NCBI GenBank assembly: GCA_014192065.1
Contig: BJHH01000002.1
Span: forward strand, 62,001-126,000
DNA length: 64,000 bases
Reading direction: 5' to 3'
From: Gemmatimonadota bacterium
GTDB taxonomy: Bacteria > Gemmatimonadota > Gemmatimonadetes > Gemmatimonadales > Gemmatimonadaceae
Shown: piece after piece, positions 38,268 through 47,333 of the stretch
Position numbering within the stretch: position 1 is the stretch's first letter
Layout: every line of letters begins with the position of its first letter
Notes under the pieces: model-generated
Database searches by the model: none
Seen by the model: the letters and a program-made list of their open reading frames with translations, nothing else
Told to the model about the DNA's origin: nothing
Position numbers and translations under genes: made by a program

Positions 38268-39450
38268 GAACTGGAAGATGTACGCGAGTGGTCGCGGAGG
38301 CGAGCGCCATCCCCGCCACCGTCGTTCCGATACCTGCCACCTGCGCACCGCCCTCATACTCCGCGGCCTCGGCAAACGCCCTCCGGAGCGCCGAGCGCGC
38401 CGACGCGGACAGGCTCGCGTCGAGCCAGATCACCCGTTCCACTGCCGATGAAAGCCTCGCGACCGCACGTGGGTCGGTCGCTCCGAGACGAATGCGGAGC
38501 GCCCAGCTGCGCGCCCCAGGCTCCGCCGTGGATGTCACCGTGTCTGCGCCATGAATCCACGTCTCCTGGTCGCCGGACAGTAGCGAAAGCTCCGAAACGG
38601 CCCACCACGCGGGCACTGGCATTGGCCGGGGCGCCAGTTCGACGGGTGAGATGTCGGGATCGTGGCCGCGACCAGGCACAGCAAACCGCAGGGTGGGCAT
38701 GCGGGACGCGTCGCCGAGCGTGAAGCTCGCCGGATCGAACTCGAACGCCGCCAGCGCCTCCCGTGTGCGGCTCATCGCCACGCCGGGTATCGCCAGTAAG
38801 GAATCGCTCGCGGCGCGCCATTCGCGGCGTCCTTCCGCGATCGCCGAATCGGCCGTCGCACGGCCGAACAGGTCGGCGACGCTCAACGACTTGCCGGTGC
38901 GCACGTCAAGCACACCGCGCCGGTAGCCGTGCCGATGATCCGCCGAGCGTTCGTCCTCGACCTCGACGTCGGTGTGATGCTCATACGACAGATACGGGCC
39001 GTGAAGCGCCAGAATCTCGAGGTCGGCCGTGGCGCGAATCGCCGACTGCTCGTGTTCCGGTTCGTCTGGCCCAAGCGGCGATTCGTCAGGGTGGGTCTGT
39101 GCGTACTCGCGGGCGAGCCGAGTGACGACCGTGTCGCGATGCAGCTCTACGGAGTCACCGCGCTCGAGGTCGCGCGCAAACAGGCGATGTCCGACGAATA
39201 CAGCATCGAAGAACGAATGGTCGTCGTCCACGACATACAGCTCGGACAAACGGCCATCAACCTGCGACACGAGCATCGGCACACCGCGGATGCGCGCCGT
39301 GCCGTTGGCCACGGTGACCCAAAAGGTCGAGTCCGCGCTGACAACGAGGAACTCGGCATCTGGTTTGGGTGTGCCTCCGCCGCAGGCGACCGCGCTGACG
39401 ACCAGTGCGGAAACAATCCAACCGCGTTTAGCGCGCAAGCGCGGCGACAC
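38065..39450 (-). CDS. Hypothetical lipoprotein with C-terminal overlap into the thioesterase
   Basis: Predicted lipoprotein (lipobox VSAVAC, GTG start at 39450) of about 461 residues; the first 380 or so form a globular domain containing PYLSYEHHTDVEVEDE and VLDVRTGKSLSVADLFG, which vaguely resembles DUF3298/RsiV-type sensor domains. The last 65 residues are Arg-rich and are read in another frame of the thioesterase gene, so they probably are not genuine protein; a lost stop or frameshift near 38270 is likely. Exact start is uncertain, and it overlaps the aminotransferase stop by 23 nt. Confidence 0.6.
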   Translation of the reverse strand: MSPRLRAKRGWIVSALVVSAVACGGGTPKPDAEFLVVSADSTFWVTVANGTARIRGVPMLVSQVDGRLSELYVVDDDHSFFDAVFVGHRLFARDLERGDSVELHRDTVVTRLAREYAQTHPDESPLGPDEPEHEQSAIRATADLEILALHGPYLSYEHHTDVEVEDERSADHRHGYRRGVLDVRTGKSLSVADLFGRATADSAIAEGRREWRAASDSLLAIPGVAMSRTREALAAFEFDPASFTLGDASRMPTLRFAVPGRGHDPDISPVELAPRPMPVPAWWAVSELSLLSGDQETWIHGADTVTSTAEPGARSWALRIRLGATDPRAVARLSSAVERVIWLDASLSASARSALRRAFAEAAEYEGGAQVAGIGTTVAGMALASATTRVHLPVHVKPSVRFTDDVAHRSRVTARIVGVDDAAGREYSRPCIRRRDSRDARQDGGRVRHASRPNAVRHRIS

Positions 39451-40645
39451 CGGCCAACAACCGATCGACTTCTTCTGCCGATGTGTAGCAGGCGCAACCG
39501 GCGCGCACGAGCCCATCCTTGCCGTGGCCGAGCTGCGCGACGATTGTACTCGCGTAGAAATCGCCGTGCGAGACGAACACCCCCTGCGCGGCAAGCGCGC
39601 GCGTGACCGTCGCCGAATCGGTGCCATGGACGGTAAATGCCGCCGTCGGTGTGCGCGGACGGTTCGGCGGAGGACCGAAACGTGTCACGCCCGGCAGCGC
39701 GCCGAGGCCGTCCCACAGGCGGGTGAACAGTGCGTGCGCGCGTACGTGCAACTCGGCGAACGCCGATTCGAGGCGTGCCCTGCGGGTGGCCCCCTCGCCG
39801 ATTGACGCGAGAAACTCCACCGCCGCTCCTGCGCCGATGATTCCCTCGTGGTTCTGCGTGCCCGTCTCCAGTCGCTCGCCGTCAGCGCTCGGCGCCGGGT
39901 CGAGCCGCGGGATATCGAGTGCGTTGAGCAGCTCCCGCCGCCCGAACAGCGCACCGGTGTGTGGTCCATAGAACTTGTAGGGCGAGCAGGCAAGAAAATC
40001 GCAGCCGAGCGCTTGCACGTCCACGAGCGTGTGCGGCGCATAGTGCACCGCGTCCACATAGCTGAGCGCGCCCACCTGCCGCGCGAGCTGCACCACGTCG
40101 GCCACGGCATTGATCGTGCCGATGGCGTTCGAGGCCGCACCGATGGCGACCAGGCGCGTTCGCGCGGTGACCGCACCCTCGAGCGACGCTCGGTCGAGCT
40201 CACCCGTCGCGAGATCCGCCTTCACATGGCGCACCCGGACTCCGCGCTCATGCGCCAGCCGCATCCACGGCGCGATGTTCGCGTGATGGTCAAGATCGGT
40301 GACGACGATTTCGTCGCCTGTGCCCCACGTCATGCCAAGCGCGCGCGACACGTGATAAGTCAGCGTCGTCATGTTGTTGCCGAACGCCACCTCGGACGCC
40401 GTGCAGTTGAAGAAATCGGCCATCGCCCCGCGCGCCGCGAGCAACAACGCGTCGGTCTCGGCGCTGCTCGGGTATTCCCAGTGCGTATTGGCGTTGTGAT
40501 GCAGCAGATATTCGGTCATCGCATCCGCGACGCGACGCGACACTTGCGTGCCGCCCGGCCCGTCGAAATAGGCGACCGCCTGCGCGCCCTGCCGCCGCTC
40601 GAGCGCGGGGAACTGTGCGCGAATTGCCGTGAGCGACGCGGTCAA
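39428..40645 (-). CDS. Cysteine desulfurase-like class V aminotransferase (VC1184 type)
   Basis: Fold-type I PLP enzyme of 405 residues. YFDGPGGTQV (26-35) and NNANTHWEYP-like region (51-59: NANTHWEYP) are marks of the VC1184-like subfamily; Lys224 in CSPYKFYGPHTG is the Schiff-base lysine. Unlike IscS/SufS no obvious catalytic Cys loop with surrounding motif is seen in the expected position, so desulfurase activity is only tentative. It is coupled to the HIBADH-like gene by ATGA (40642-40645). Confidence 0.87.
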   Translation of the reverse strand: MTASLTAIRAQFPALERRQGAQAVAYFDGPGGTQVSRRVADAMTEYLLHHNANTHWEYPSSAETDALLLAARGAMADFFNCTASEVAFGNNMTTLTYHVSRALGMTWGTGDEIVVTDLDHHANIAPWMRLAHERGVRVRHVKADLATGELDRASLEGAVTARTRLVAIGAASNAIGTINAVADVVQLARQVGALSYVDAVHYAPHTLVDVQALGCDFLACSPYKFYGPHTGALFGRRELLNALDIPRLDPAPSADGERLETGTQNHEGIIGAGAAVEFLASIGEGATRRARLESAFAELHVRAHALFTRLWDGLGALPGVTRFGPPPNRPRTPTAAFTVHGTDSATVTRALAAQGVFVSHGDFYASTIVAQLGHGKDGLVRAGCACYTSAEEVDRLLAGVAALAR

Positions 40646-41532
40646 TCGATTACCTCGCCCGCCATCCGCTCGACCACCTTCACCGCCTCGACGTGATCGG
40701 CTTCGTCGCCCAGCTCACGATGGGCCATGCTCATGAGTTCTGCAGCCAGTTGGATCATCGGCGACGGCACCTTTTGCTCGCGCTGGACGCGGGCCGCGAT
40801 TCCTACATCTTTGTCGAGCAGCGCCAGGCGAAACGTCCGCGGGAAGGCGCGGGTCAGCACTCGCTGCGGAAAGAGATTCTGCGAACTGTTGGAGCGCCCG
40901 CTCGATGCGTTGATCACTTCGAGCGCGATCTTGGGGTCCACGCCGGCACGCGCGAGCGCTGTCAGTCCTTCGGCGAGGCTCCAGATGTGCACCGCAAGCA
41001 TCGCCTGGTTGACAGCCTTGAGCGCGTGGCCTGTACCGACGGGACCGCAGTGCACGACCGTCTCACCGAAGGTACCGAAGATGGCGGCCGCGCGTTCAAG
41101 CAGCGCGGCGTCACCGCCAACCATCACCGTGAGTGAGCCGATTTCCGCGCCGGCGACGCCGCCGGACACCGGGGCATCGAGAAACCCCACGCCGTGGCTG
41201 GCCAGTCGCGCGGCAATGCGCCGCGAGGTGGTCGGATCACCCGACGTGCAGTCAATGAGCGTCGCGCCCTCCTGCAGGCCGGCCTCAAGCCCCGTCGGCC
41301 CGTCGAGCAATGCCTCGACGTCCGCCGACGTCGGCAGACAGGTGATGATGAATCGCGCGCCGTTGGCGGCGTCGGCCGGCGATTCGGCGTGCGTGACGCC
41401 GTGGGTGGCGGCGAAGTCCGCAGCTTTCGCCGCGGTGCGGTTCCAGACGCGGAGTGAATACTCCGGCGTAGCGAGGTGGCGAGCCATCGGAGTGCCGATG
41501 GCGCCGAGTCCAAGAAAGGCGACGGCTGTCAT
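40642..41532 (-). CDS. NAD(P)-dependent 3-hydroxyisobutyrate dehydrogenase-family protein
   Basis: Beta-hydroxyacid dehydrogenase of 296 residues. The Rossmann fingerprint FLGLGAIGTPMARHL (6-20), the substrate motif DAPVSGGVAGA (119-129) and the catalytic lysine Lys172 in GHALKAVNQAM are all visible. Substrates in the family include 3-hydroxyisobutyrate, tartronate semialdehyde and succinic semialdehyde; the exact one is not certain. ATG at 41532; the upstream leader carries a 13-bp stem (41552-41619). First gene of the five-gene minus operon. Confidence 0.9.
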   Translation of the reverse strand: MTAVAFLGLGAIGTPMARHLATPEYSLRVWNRTAAKAADFAATHGVTHAESPADAANGARFIITCLPTSADVEALLDGPTGLEAGLQEGATLIDCTSGDPTTSRRIAARLASHGVGFLDAPVSGGVAGAEIGSLTVMVGGDAALLERAAAIFGTFGETVVHCGPVGTGHALKAVNQAMLAVHIWSLAEGLTALARAGVDPKIALEVINASSGRSNSSQNLFPQRVLTRAFPRTFRLALLDKDVGIAARVQREQKVPSPMIQLAAELMSMAHRELGDEADHVEAVKVVERMAGEVID

Positions 41533-41973
41533 CCCGATAAAATAGGAGAATGGGCAGTCGGTAAGGGAGGAGGCCGGCCCCCCACCAGCACCGGCACTCA
41601 ACCCCGTTACCGACTGCCCGCTCGATCTCCTTTGTACCTCTTGCTTACAACCCACGACCGTCGAAAAGGTTCCTCGCGGCTCAGCCGCGCCCCGCCGGTA
41701 GGAAATCGTGCGATACGGACGGACGGCTCAGGCGGAGGTTGAGGCCCGACGTTGCGTCACGGTTTTCCCACGACAGCCGGTTTCGCCAACAGGGTTGTTT
41801 GGCCCCACGCGACAGGTTTAACTTTGGCCCAACTGATAGATGATGCAAATACTTCGCCGGATCGTGACCGCTCGACCGACCTGAACGCCTTGGTCGCATC
41901 GAGCTCGTGCCGGTGTCGCACCGTTTACACGCAGTGGCCCGGTTGATTCACTGATCGCACGGGGACGGGACCC
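41533..41973. other. 441-bp divergent intergenic region (HIBADH operon / mgtE)
   Basis: Holds the structured leader at 41552-41619; nothing else was recognised. No M-box-like magnesium riboswitch was apparent upstream of mgtE. Confidence 0.45.
41552..41619 (-). promoter_or_regulatory. Structured leader hairpin of the HIBADH operon
   Basis: A 13-bp perfect stem (41552-41564 with 41607-41619) encloses 42 nt that can form an inner GCCGG/CCGGC helix. It ends 19 nt before the start codon on the minus strand and is followed by U-rich sequence, so it may act as an attenuator or riboswitch-like element. No known class recognised. Confidence 0.5.
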
Positions 41974-43437
41974 ATGACGCCGAACGACCCGCGCAAGGCA
42001 CAAAAGTCGCTCGCCGCGTTGCTCGCGCCCGACATCCTCGACCTGCTCGAGAGCGAGCCGAGCACGGTGGCCGCCGAGACAGAGGACCTGCACCCGGCCG
42101 ATCTCGCGGACGTCGCCGAGTCGTTACCGCACAGCCAGATCCCGCTCTTCCTGTCGGCGCTACCGGCACCGCGCGCGGCGGCGGTACTCGAGTATTTCTC
42201 GGAGGAGCTGCGAACGGAGCTGCTCGAGGCGATGAGCCCCGAACAGGCCGCCGCGCTCGTCGACGCGATGACGCCGGACGACCGCGCCGACACGCTCGAA
42301 GAGCTCGACGAAGCGCACGCCGGAGAGATCGTCGACGCGCTGCCCAGCGAGACGCGCCGAAACACGCAGCAACTGAGGGCGTACGAGCCGGACAGCGCCG
42401 GCGGCCTCATGACGACAGAAGTGGTGTCCGTTCCGGACAGCTACACGGTCGAGGAAGCGCTACGGCGAGTGCGCGAAATCGCGCGATCCGGACGGCGCGA
42501 GGCGATGAACGCGGTATACGCTATCGACGTCGACGGCACCCTCAAGGGTGTGATGTCGCTGCGTGAACTGCTCGCGGCGCCCGAAGGCGCGCGTGTCACC
42601 GACGTCGCGTGGCCGGAGGTGCGGCACGCGCTCGTGACCGCCGACCGCGAGGAAGTCGCGCGGCTGATCGCTGAATACGACCTCGTCGCGATCCCGATCG
42701 TCGACGATCGTCACCGCGTGCTCGGCGTCGTCACCGTCGACGACGTGATCGACGTGATCCAGGAAGAACAGACCGAGGACGTGCAGAAGCTCGGTGGTAT
42801 GGAAGCGCTCGATCAGCCGTACATGCAGATGAGCGTCGGCGCGATGATCCAGAAGCGGGCCGGATGGCTCGCCGTGCTGATCGTACTCCAGATGTTTACG
42901 GCGTCGGCGATGGAACGGTTCGATGCCGAGTTGATGCAGTTGCCGATCCTCATGCTCTTCATTCCGCTGGTGATGAGCGGTGGCGGCAACTCCGGTTCTC
43001 AGGCGACTTCGCTGATCACGCGCGCCATGGCACTCAAGGAAGTGCATCTGGGGGACTGGTGGCGGGTGGCCATTCGCGAACTCCCGACCGGCCTCGTGCT
43101 CGGCGTGATCCTCGGCGCGATCGCGGCCGCGAGAGTGTTTCTGTCGCAGCACGCCTTCGATCAGGGATGGGATCTCTTCGGCTACACGCTCGGCTACAAT
43201 TTCGAGAGAGACAACGGACCGTCCTGGCAGTTAGTCGCAGGAAACGTGTTCGCCTCGCTCACGGCGATCGTGATGTTCGGATCGATGGCCGGTTCCATGC
43301 TGCCATTCGTGCTTCGACGTCTTGGATTTGACCCGGCGAGCGCGTCAGCCCCGTTCGTCGCCACGCTCGTCGACGTCACCGGCCTGATCATCTACTTCTC
43401 GGTCGCCTTACTCATCCTCGGCAAATTCATGGGATGA
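41974..43437 (+). CDS. mgtE: MgtE-family magnesium channel
   Basis: Mg2+-selective inner-membrane channel, 487 residues in the family order: N-domain (about 10-130), two CBS domains (about 140-255, which gate the channel in response to Mg2+), plug helix and five transmembrane helices (about 285-485). SGGGNSGSQ near 330-340 is the conserved pore region. Followed by an EamA transporter after 25 nt. The regulatory site is the CBS/N-domain itself. Confidence 0.94.
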   Translation: MTPNDPRKAQKSLAALLAPDILDLLESEPSTVAAETEDLHPADLADVAESLPHSQIPLFLSALPAPRAAAVLEYFSEELRTELLEAMSPEQAAALVDAMTPDDRADTLEELDEAHAGEIVDALPSETRRNTQQLRAYEPDSAGGLMTTEVVSVPDSYTVEEALRRVREIARSGRREAMNAVYAIDVDGTLKGVMSLRELLAAPEGARVTDVAWPEVRHALVTADREEVARLIAEYDLVAIPIVDDRHRVLGVVTVDDVIDVIQEEQTEDVQKLGGMEALDQPYMQMSVGAMIQKRAGWLAVLIVLQMFTASAMERFDAELMQLPILMLFIPLVMSGGGNSGSQATSLITRAMALKEVHLGDWWRVAIRELPTGLVLGVILGAIAAARVFLSQHAFDQGWDLFGYTLGYNFERDNGPSWQLVAGNVFASLTAIVMFGSMAGSMLPFVLRRLGFDPASASAPFVATLVDVTGLIIYFSVALLILGKFMG

Positions 43438-43462
43438 CGAACCACCTCACCGTGTCGTACCC

Positions 43463-44392
43463 GTGACGACCACGCCGCCTGCCGCCCAACAGCCGGTAGC
43501 CGTGACCGGCACCGCGTTCACCCTCCTTGCCGCCGTCGGCTTCGCGGCCGTCAGCACGCTCACGAGCATCGCCGTCACACAAGGCTCGTCGCTGCCAAAC
43601 GTACTCACCTGGCGGTACCTGCTCGCGTCGGTTGTACTCGTTGGCTTTATCGGGATTCGCGGGTATCCGCGCATGGCGTCGAAGGAGATCGCGAAGTTCG
43701 TCCTCATCGGTGGCGGCGGACAGGCGCTGCTCGTGGGGCTCGCGCTCTCGAGCATTGCGTACATCCCCGTGGCGACGCTCGCCTTCCTGTTCTACACGTA
43801 TCCGTCGTGGGTGACGGTTGTGCAGGCGATCCGGGGTGCCGAGCGCGTCACCGCGCGCCGCCTGGTCGCACTCGCGCTGAGCTTCGGCGGCGTCGTGGTG
43901 ATCGCCGGTGTGCCGCTCGGCGCGGGCTCCGGCATCGCGGCCGCACCCAACTCCAGCTACTGGACCGGCGTCGCGCTCGCGCTGGCGGCGGCCGTCGTCT
44001 ACGGTGTCTACATCCCGACGATGCAGACGCTGCAGAAATCGCATCCGGTGCCGGTGACGAGTGCGCTCGGCAAGATCGGATCGTCCGTCTGCTTCCTGCT
44101 CTGGTCGATCGGCGACAAGTCCTTTGATACCGCGCTCACGATGCCCACCTGGGCCGCCATTACGGCGCTCGCGGTATTCAGCACCGTGCTGCCGTCCCTG
44201 TTCTTCCTGATGGGATTGATGCGGCTCGGACCCGTGCGCACCGCGATCGTGAGCACGGTTGAACCGTTTCTGACGGCGATTATCGGCGCTGTCGTACTCG
44301 GTCAGGTGCTGACCGGCCAGGTTTTTGCTGGTGGTGCGATGATTGTCGCGGCGGTCGTCGTCCTGCAGTACCGTCGCGAACGGGTGGCATAG
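43463..44392 (+). CDS. EamA-family (DMT) transporter
   Basis: Ten-helix inner-membrane permease of the drug/metabolite transporter superfamily, 309 residues, with two repeated EamA halves (TM1-5 to about 150, TM6-10 to about 305). The glycine-rich second half ends in IVAAVVVLQYRRERVA. GTG start at 43463. Exports metabolites or amino acids in the family; substrate unresolved. It follows mgtE closely, possibly in one transcript. Confidence 0.88.
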   Translation: MTTTPPAAQQPVAVTGTAFTLLAAVGFAAVSTLTSIAVTQGSSLPNVLTWRYLLASVVLVGFIGIRGYPRMASKEIAKFVLIGGGGQALLVGLALSSIAYIPVATLAFLFYTYPSWVTVVQAIRGAERVTARRLVALALSFGGVVVIAGVPLGAGSGIAAAPNSSYWTGVALALAAAVVYGVYIPTMQTLQKSHPVPVTSALGKIGSSVCFLLWSIGDKSFDTALTMPTWAAITALAVFSTVLPSLFFLMGLMRLGPVRTAIVSTVEPFLTAIIGAVVLGQVLTGQVFAGGAMIVAAVVVLQYRRERVA

Positions 44393-44409
44393 CCGGTACG
44401 TCCGGGCGG

Positions 44410-46254
44410 CTAGAGATCCTGCTCAAGCCAGACGTGCTTGCCATCCAGCACGTCGCGGGCCAGTCCGTACATCGCCGTATCGTGTGGACCGTAGAGCGAC
44501 CGGAACAGCTCGGCGATCCGGCCGCGCGACTCTGTGCAAAACGCGTCGGCGAGTTCAACTGCTTCGGGCTGGTTGTGTTGCGTGGCCAGCATCTGGGCCC
44601 GTGTGCATACCGCACTCATCGCGTACAACTCGGCGCCGATGTCTACGGCGCGGAAGAGCACCATCTGCCGCTTCTCGAGACCTTGTCCAAACCGCACCAT
44701 CGCGTGAAACAGCGTGCGACCAAGCTTTCGTGTGGCGCGCGCCGCGAACCGAAGATGTGTCGCCAGCCGCCCGAACTCGCCGAATGACTGCAGTCCCGGG
44801 AGCCAGGTCGCGGGATACCAGGTGAGGTAGAACGGCGCGGCCTTCACGGCCGCCGCGAGACGCTGGCCCATCGTGGATTTCGGCGAAATGATGGGAAACG
44901 CGAGCGAGAAGTGCTTGTCCACCGCCTCACGAGCGATGAAGAGCCGCATGATCTCGCTCGACCCCTCAAAGATCAGGTTGATCCGCGAGTCGCGCATCAT
45001 CCGTTCGACGGGAATCGCCGGCTCGCCCCGCGCACGCAGCGAGTCCGCGGTTTCGTATCCACGTCCACCACGCACTTGCAGCGCCTCGTCCACGAGATCC
45101 CAGGCCGTCTCGGTGTTCCACAGCTTCGCCATCGCCGCTTCGAGCCGGATGTCGGCACCGCGTTCGTACAGGCCAACCGTCTGCATCGCGACCGCTTCGA
45201 GCGCGAAGGTGTTCGCGGCAATGTGTGCGATCTTCTGCGCGACGGCGTCGTGTCGCCCCACTGGCTGCCCCCACTGCACGCGCGTGCTCGCCCAGTCACG
45301 CACCCACTTGAGCGCCAGCTTCGCGCTGCCTGCCACGCCTGCCGGAATCGTGAGGCGACCGATATTGAGGGTCATCAGCGCGAGCTTGAACCCCTTCCCT
45401 TCGCCCCAGAGGATGTTCTCGGCGGGCACACGCACGTTCGTGAACTTCATCCAGCCATTCTCGAGCGCCTTGAGGCCCATGAACCGGCAATGGTGCAGGA
45501 CTTCGACACCCGGCGAGTTCACCTCGACGATGAAGGCCGTGATCTGCCGCCGCGACTTGCCATGCACCAGACGATCCGGAGTGCGCGCCATCACCACCAT
45601 GAGCTCGGCGCGGGTGCCGTTCGTACACCAGAGCTTCTCACCGTTCAGCGTCCACGTCGTGCCGTCCTCGGACGGCGTGGCCGTGGTCATCATGTTCGCC
45701 GGATCGCTGCCGACGCCAGGCTCGGAGAGCGCGAAGGCGGTGATCGCACCTTTCGCGATACGCGGGAAAAACCGGCGCTTCTGTTCGTCGGTTCCGACGA
45801 GCGCGAGTGGCTGCGGCACGCCAATGGACTGTGACGCCGACACCAGCGCTGAGAGCGAACCGCACTTGGCCGAGATCATCGCGAGCGCTTCGACGTACGA
45901 GCGGATTGTGAGCCCGAGGCCGCCGTAGTCGCGCGGAATCTTAATGCCGAACGCGCCCATCTCGCGCAGCCGCTGGACGTCCGTCTCCTGGATGTGCCCG
46001 GTGCGATCGACTGCATCCGCATCGTAGCCGGCGAGAAACTCCCGCAACGCATCGAGGAATGGCCTCGCCCGTTCGCGTTCGACCGGGTCGCTGTCCGTAT
46101 GCGGATGGACGTGCGAGAGATCGAACCGGCCGAGAAAGATCTGCTGTACAAAACTCGGACGTGCCCACCCGGTTTCGCGCGCGGCTTCGGCGACGTCGCG
46201 CGCTTCGTCGGCGCTGACCGCGCGTTGGGAATTCTCAGGCCGCGTGGCAGTCAT
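44410..46254 (-). CDS. Acyl-CoA dehydrogenase (FadE/VLCAD-like)
   Basis: FAD enzyme oxidising acyl-CoA to trans-2-enoyl-CoA, 614 residues. N-terminal helical domain, mid beta-barrel with ALSEPGVGSDPANM (about 170-184) and WCTNGTRAEL, and C-terminal helices with RINLIFEGSSEIM near 425, whose Glu is the likely catalytic base. About 150 extra C-terminal residues resemble the VLCAD/ACAD9-type extension for long chains. It follows SURF1 by 15 nt on the minus strand. No electron-transfer flavoprotein genes are nearby. Confidence 0.93.
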   Translation of the reverse strand: MTATRPENSQRAVSADEARDVAEAARETGWARPSFVQQIFLGRFDLSHVHPHTDSDPVERERARPFLDALREFLAGYDADAVDRTGHIQETDVQRLREMGAFGIKIPRDYGGLGLTIRSYVEALAMISAKCGSLSALVSASQSIGVPQPLALVGTDEQKRRFFPRIAKGAITAFALSEPGVGSDPANMMTTATPSEDGTTWTLNGEKLWCTNGTRAELMVVMARTPDRLVHGKSRRQITAFIVEVNSPGVEVLHHCRFMGLKALENGWMKFTNVRVPAENILWGEGKGFKLALMTLNIGRLTIPAGVAGSAKLALKWVRDWASTRVQWGQPVGRHDAVAQKIAHIAANTFALEAVAMQTVGLYERGADIRLEAAMAKLWNTETAWDLVDEALQVRGGRGYETADSLRARGEPAIPVERMMRDSRINLIFEGSSEIMRLFIAREAVDKHFSLAFPIISPKSTMGQRLAAAVKAAPFYLTWYPATWLPGLQSFGEFGRLATHLRFAARATRKLGRTLFHAMVRFGQGLEKRQMVLFRAVDIGAELYAMSAVCTRAQMLATQHNQPEAVELADAFCTESRGRIAELFRSLYGPHDTAMYGLARDVLDGKHVWLEQDL

Positions 46255-46269
46255 GGGGATCCCGAGTAG

Positions 46270-47007
46270 CTAGCGGGACCGCTCGCGCGCCGCGAGCGCA
46301 ACTCCGCCAACGAGCGCGATCGTCGCGAACCCAAACCATTGCAACGCGTAGCCAAGGTGCGAGCCCTCATCGAGGATCGGCTGCTCAACGCGCGCCGGCA
46401 CCGAGTCGGCGTGTAGTACGCTGTCCGATGTCTGCATGATGAGATACGGGGCGACGGGAAACCCAACGATCCGTTCGGCGGCGCGGCGGTCGAGTTTGCG
46501 CAGCAGTCGCGTGGCGCTATCGCCGCACAGTACTGGCAGCGATGCACCGGCCGCGGCTCCGCAGTCCTGTCCCCAGATCTCGACATAGCCGGACACCGAG
46601 AGTGTGTCGCCTTCGCGCCATCGTGTGAAGACAACGGACTTTGCGTCGGGTGAGTACGCCCAGCCGCGGTTCACCAACACCACCGTGTCGGTGCCGGGCA
46701 TGACCATCGGTGTGAGGAGGTTCACCCCGGGCGATCCGTATCGCATGCGCGGTGCCCAGACGATGTCGCGGTCGTAGCGCATCGCGCCATGCGCGGTGAC
46801 GAGCCGATAATGACCGGTCGCGGTATCGGCCGGCAGCGTCCCGACCGGAACGCTTGGTTCGCCCAGCCGTGCGATGAGCGTCGCGTTGTACGCCTGGCGG
46901 GCCGTCAACCGACTGGTCTGCCAGAAACCCAGGCGGATGCACACCGCCGCGACGATCAGGGCGACCGTGAGCGTGAGCGCAACGCGGGGCGTTCGGGAAT
47001 GTGACAT
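46270..47007 (-). CDS. SURF1 family protein
   Basis: Inner-membrane factor for cytochrome c oxidase assembly (heme-a centre), 245 residues. TM1 near 11-32 (LTLTVALIVAAVCIRLGFWQ with the conserved GFWQTSRL), a periplasmic domain and TM2 near 215-240 (FGFATIALVGGVALA). ATG at 47007 is preferred over a longer in-frame start 53 codons upstream that overlaps the tRNA region. It suggests aerobic respiration with an aa3-type oxidase encoded elsewhere. Confidence 0.85.
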   Translation of the reverse strand: MSHSRTPRVALTLTVALIVAAVCIRLGFWQTSRLTARQAYNATLIARLGEPSVPVGTLPADTATGHYRLVTAHGAMRYDRDIVWAPRMRYGSPGVNLLTPMVMPGTDTVVLVNRGWAYSPDAKSVVFTRWREGDTLSVSGYVEIWGQDCGAAAGASLPVLCGDSATRLLRKLDRRAAERIVGFPVAPYLIMQTSDSVLHADSVPARVEQPILDEGSHLGYALQWFGFATIALVGGVALAARERSR

Positions 47008-47119
47008 CGTCACGCAGGAATCTACCCGCGGGTTTCTCCGGGGATGCGTCCTCGGTTGCTCGCCGTAACCGGCGACCGTCACGCAGAACCGACGGCGCAC
47101 GAATCGCTCCAGCAATGGC

Positions 47120-47148
47120 TTGTCCGCCCCGACGGTGCCGGGTACCTT
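47120..47148 (+). promoter_or_regulatory. Predicted promoter for tRNA-Arg (and perhaps rho)
   Basis: TTGTCC and TACCTT are separated by 17 nt; a start near 47155 would lead into tRNA-Arg, then rho. Confidence 0.4.
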
Positions 47149-47206
47149 TCGCATCCCGCCGCCCACCCCTTGGATCAGTTGCTGTTGCGCCCAAGAAGGC
47201 GGTTTG

Positions 47207-47280
47207 GCGCGAGTAGCTCAGCTGGATAGAGCGTCGGCCTCCGGAGCCGAAGGTCGTGGGTTCGAATCCCACCCCGCGCA
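47207..47280 (+). tRNA. tRNA-Arg (CCG anticodon)
   Basis: A 74-nt cloverleaf: anticodon stem TCGGC/GCCGA around CTCCGGA (U33 then CCG), T-loop GTTCGAAT, D-arm AGCTCAGCTGGATAGAGC. The acceptor stem GCGCGAG/CCCGCGC has an A6-C67 mismatch. Discriminator A, no encoded CCA. It lies 53 nt before rho. Confidence 0.93.
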
Positions 47281-47333
47281 TCGCGCTTCCCCCCTCCTCC
47301 CGGCCGTCCCGCGACACGGCACCAGTTCCCCAC

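Noticed and set aside
41974-42010. Magnesium riboswitch (M-box) before mgtE
   Set aside because: No M-box-like conserved segments were seen upstream; the structured leader at 41552-41619 faces the opposite gene.
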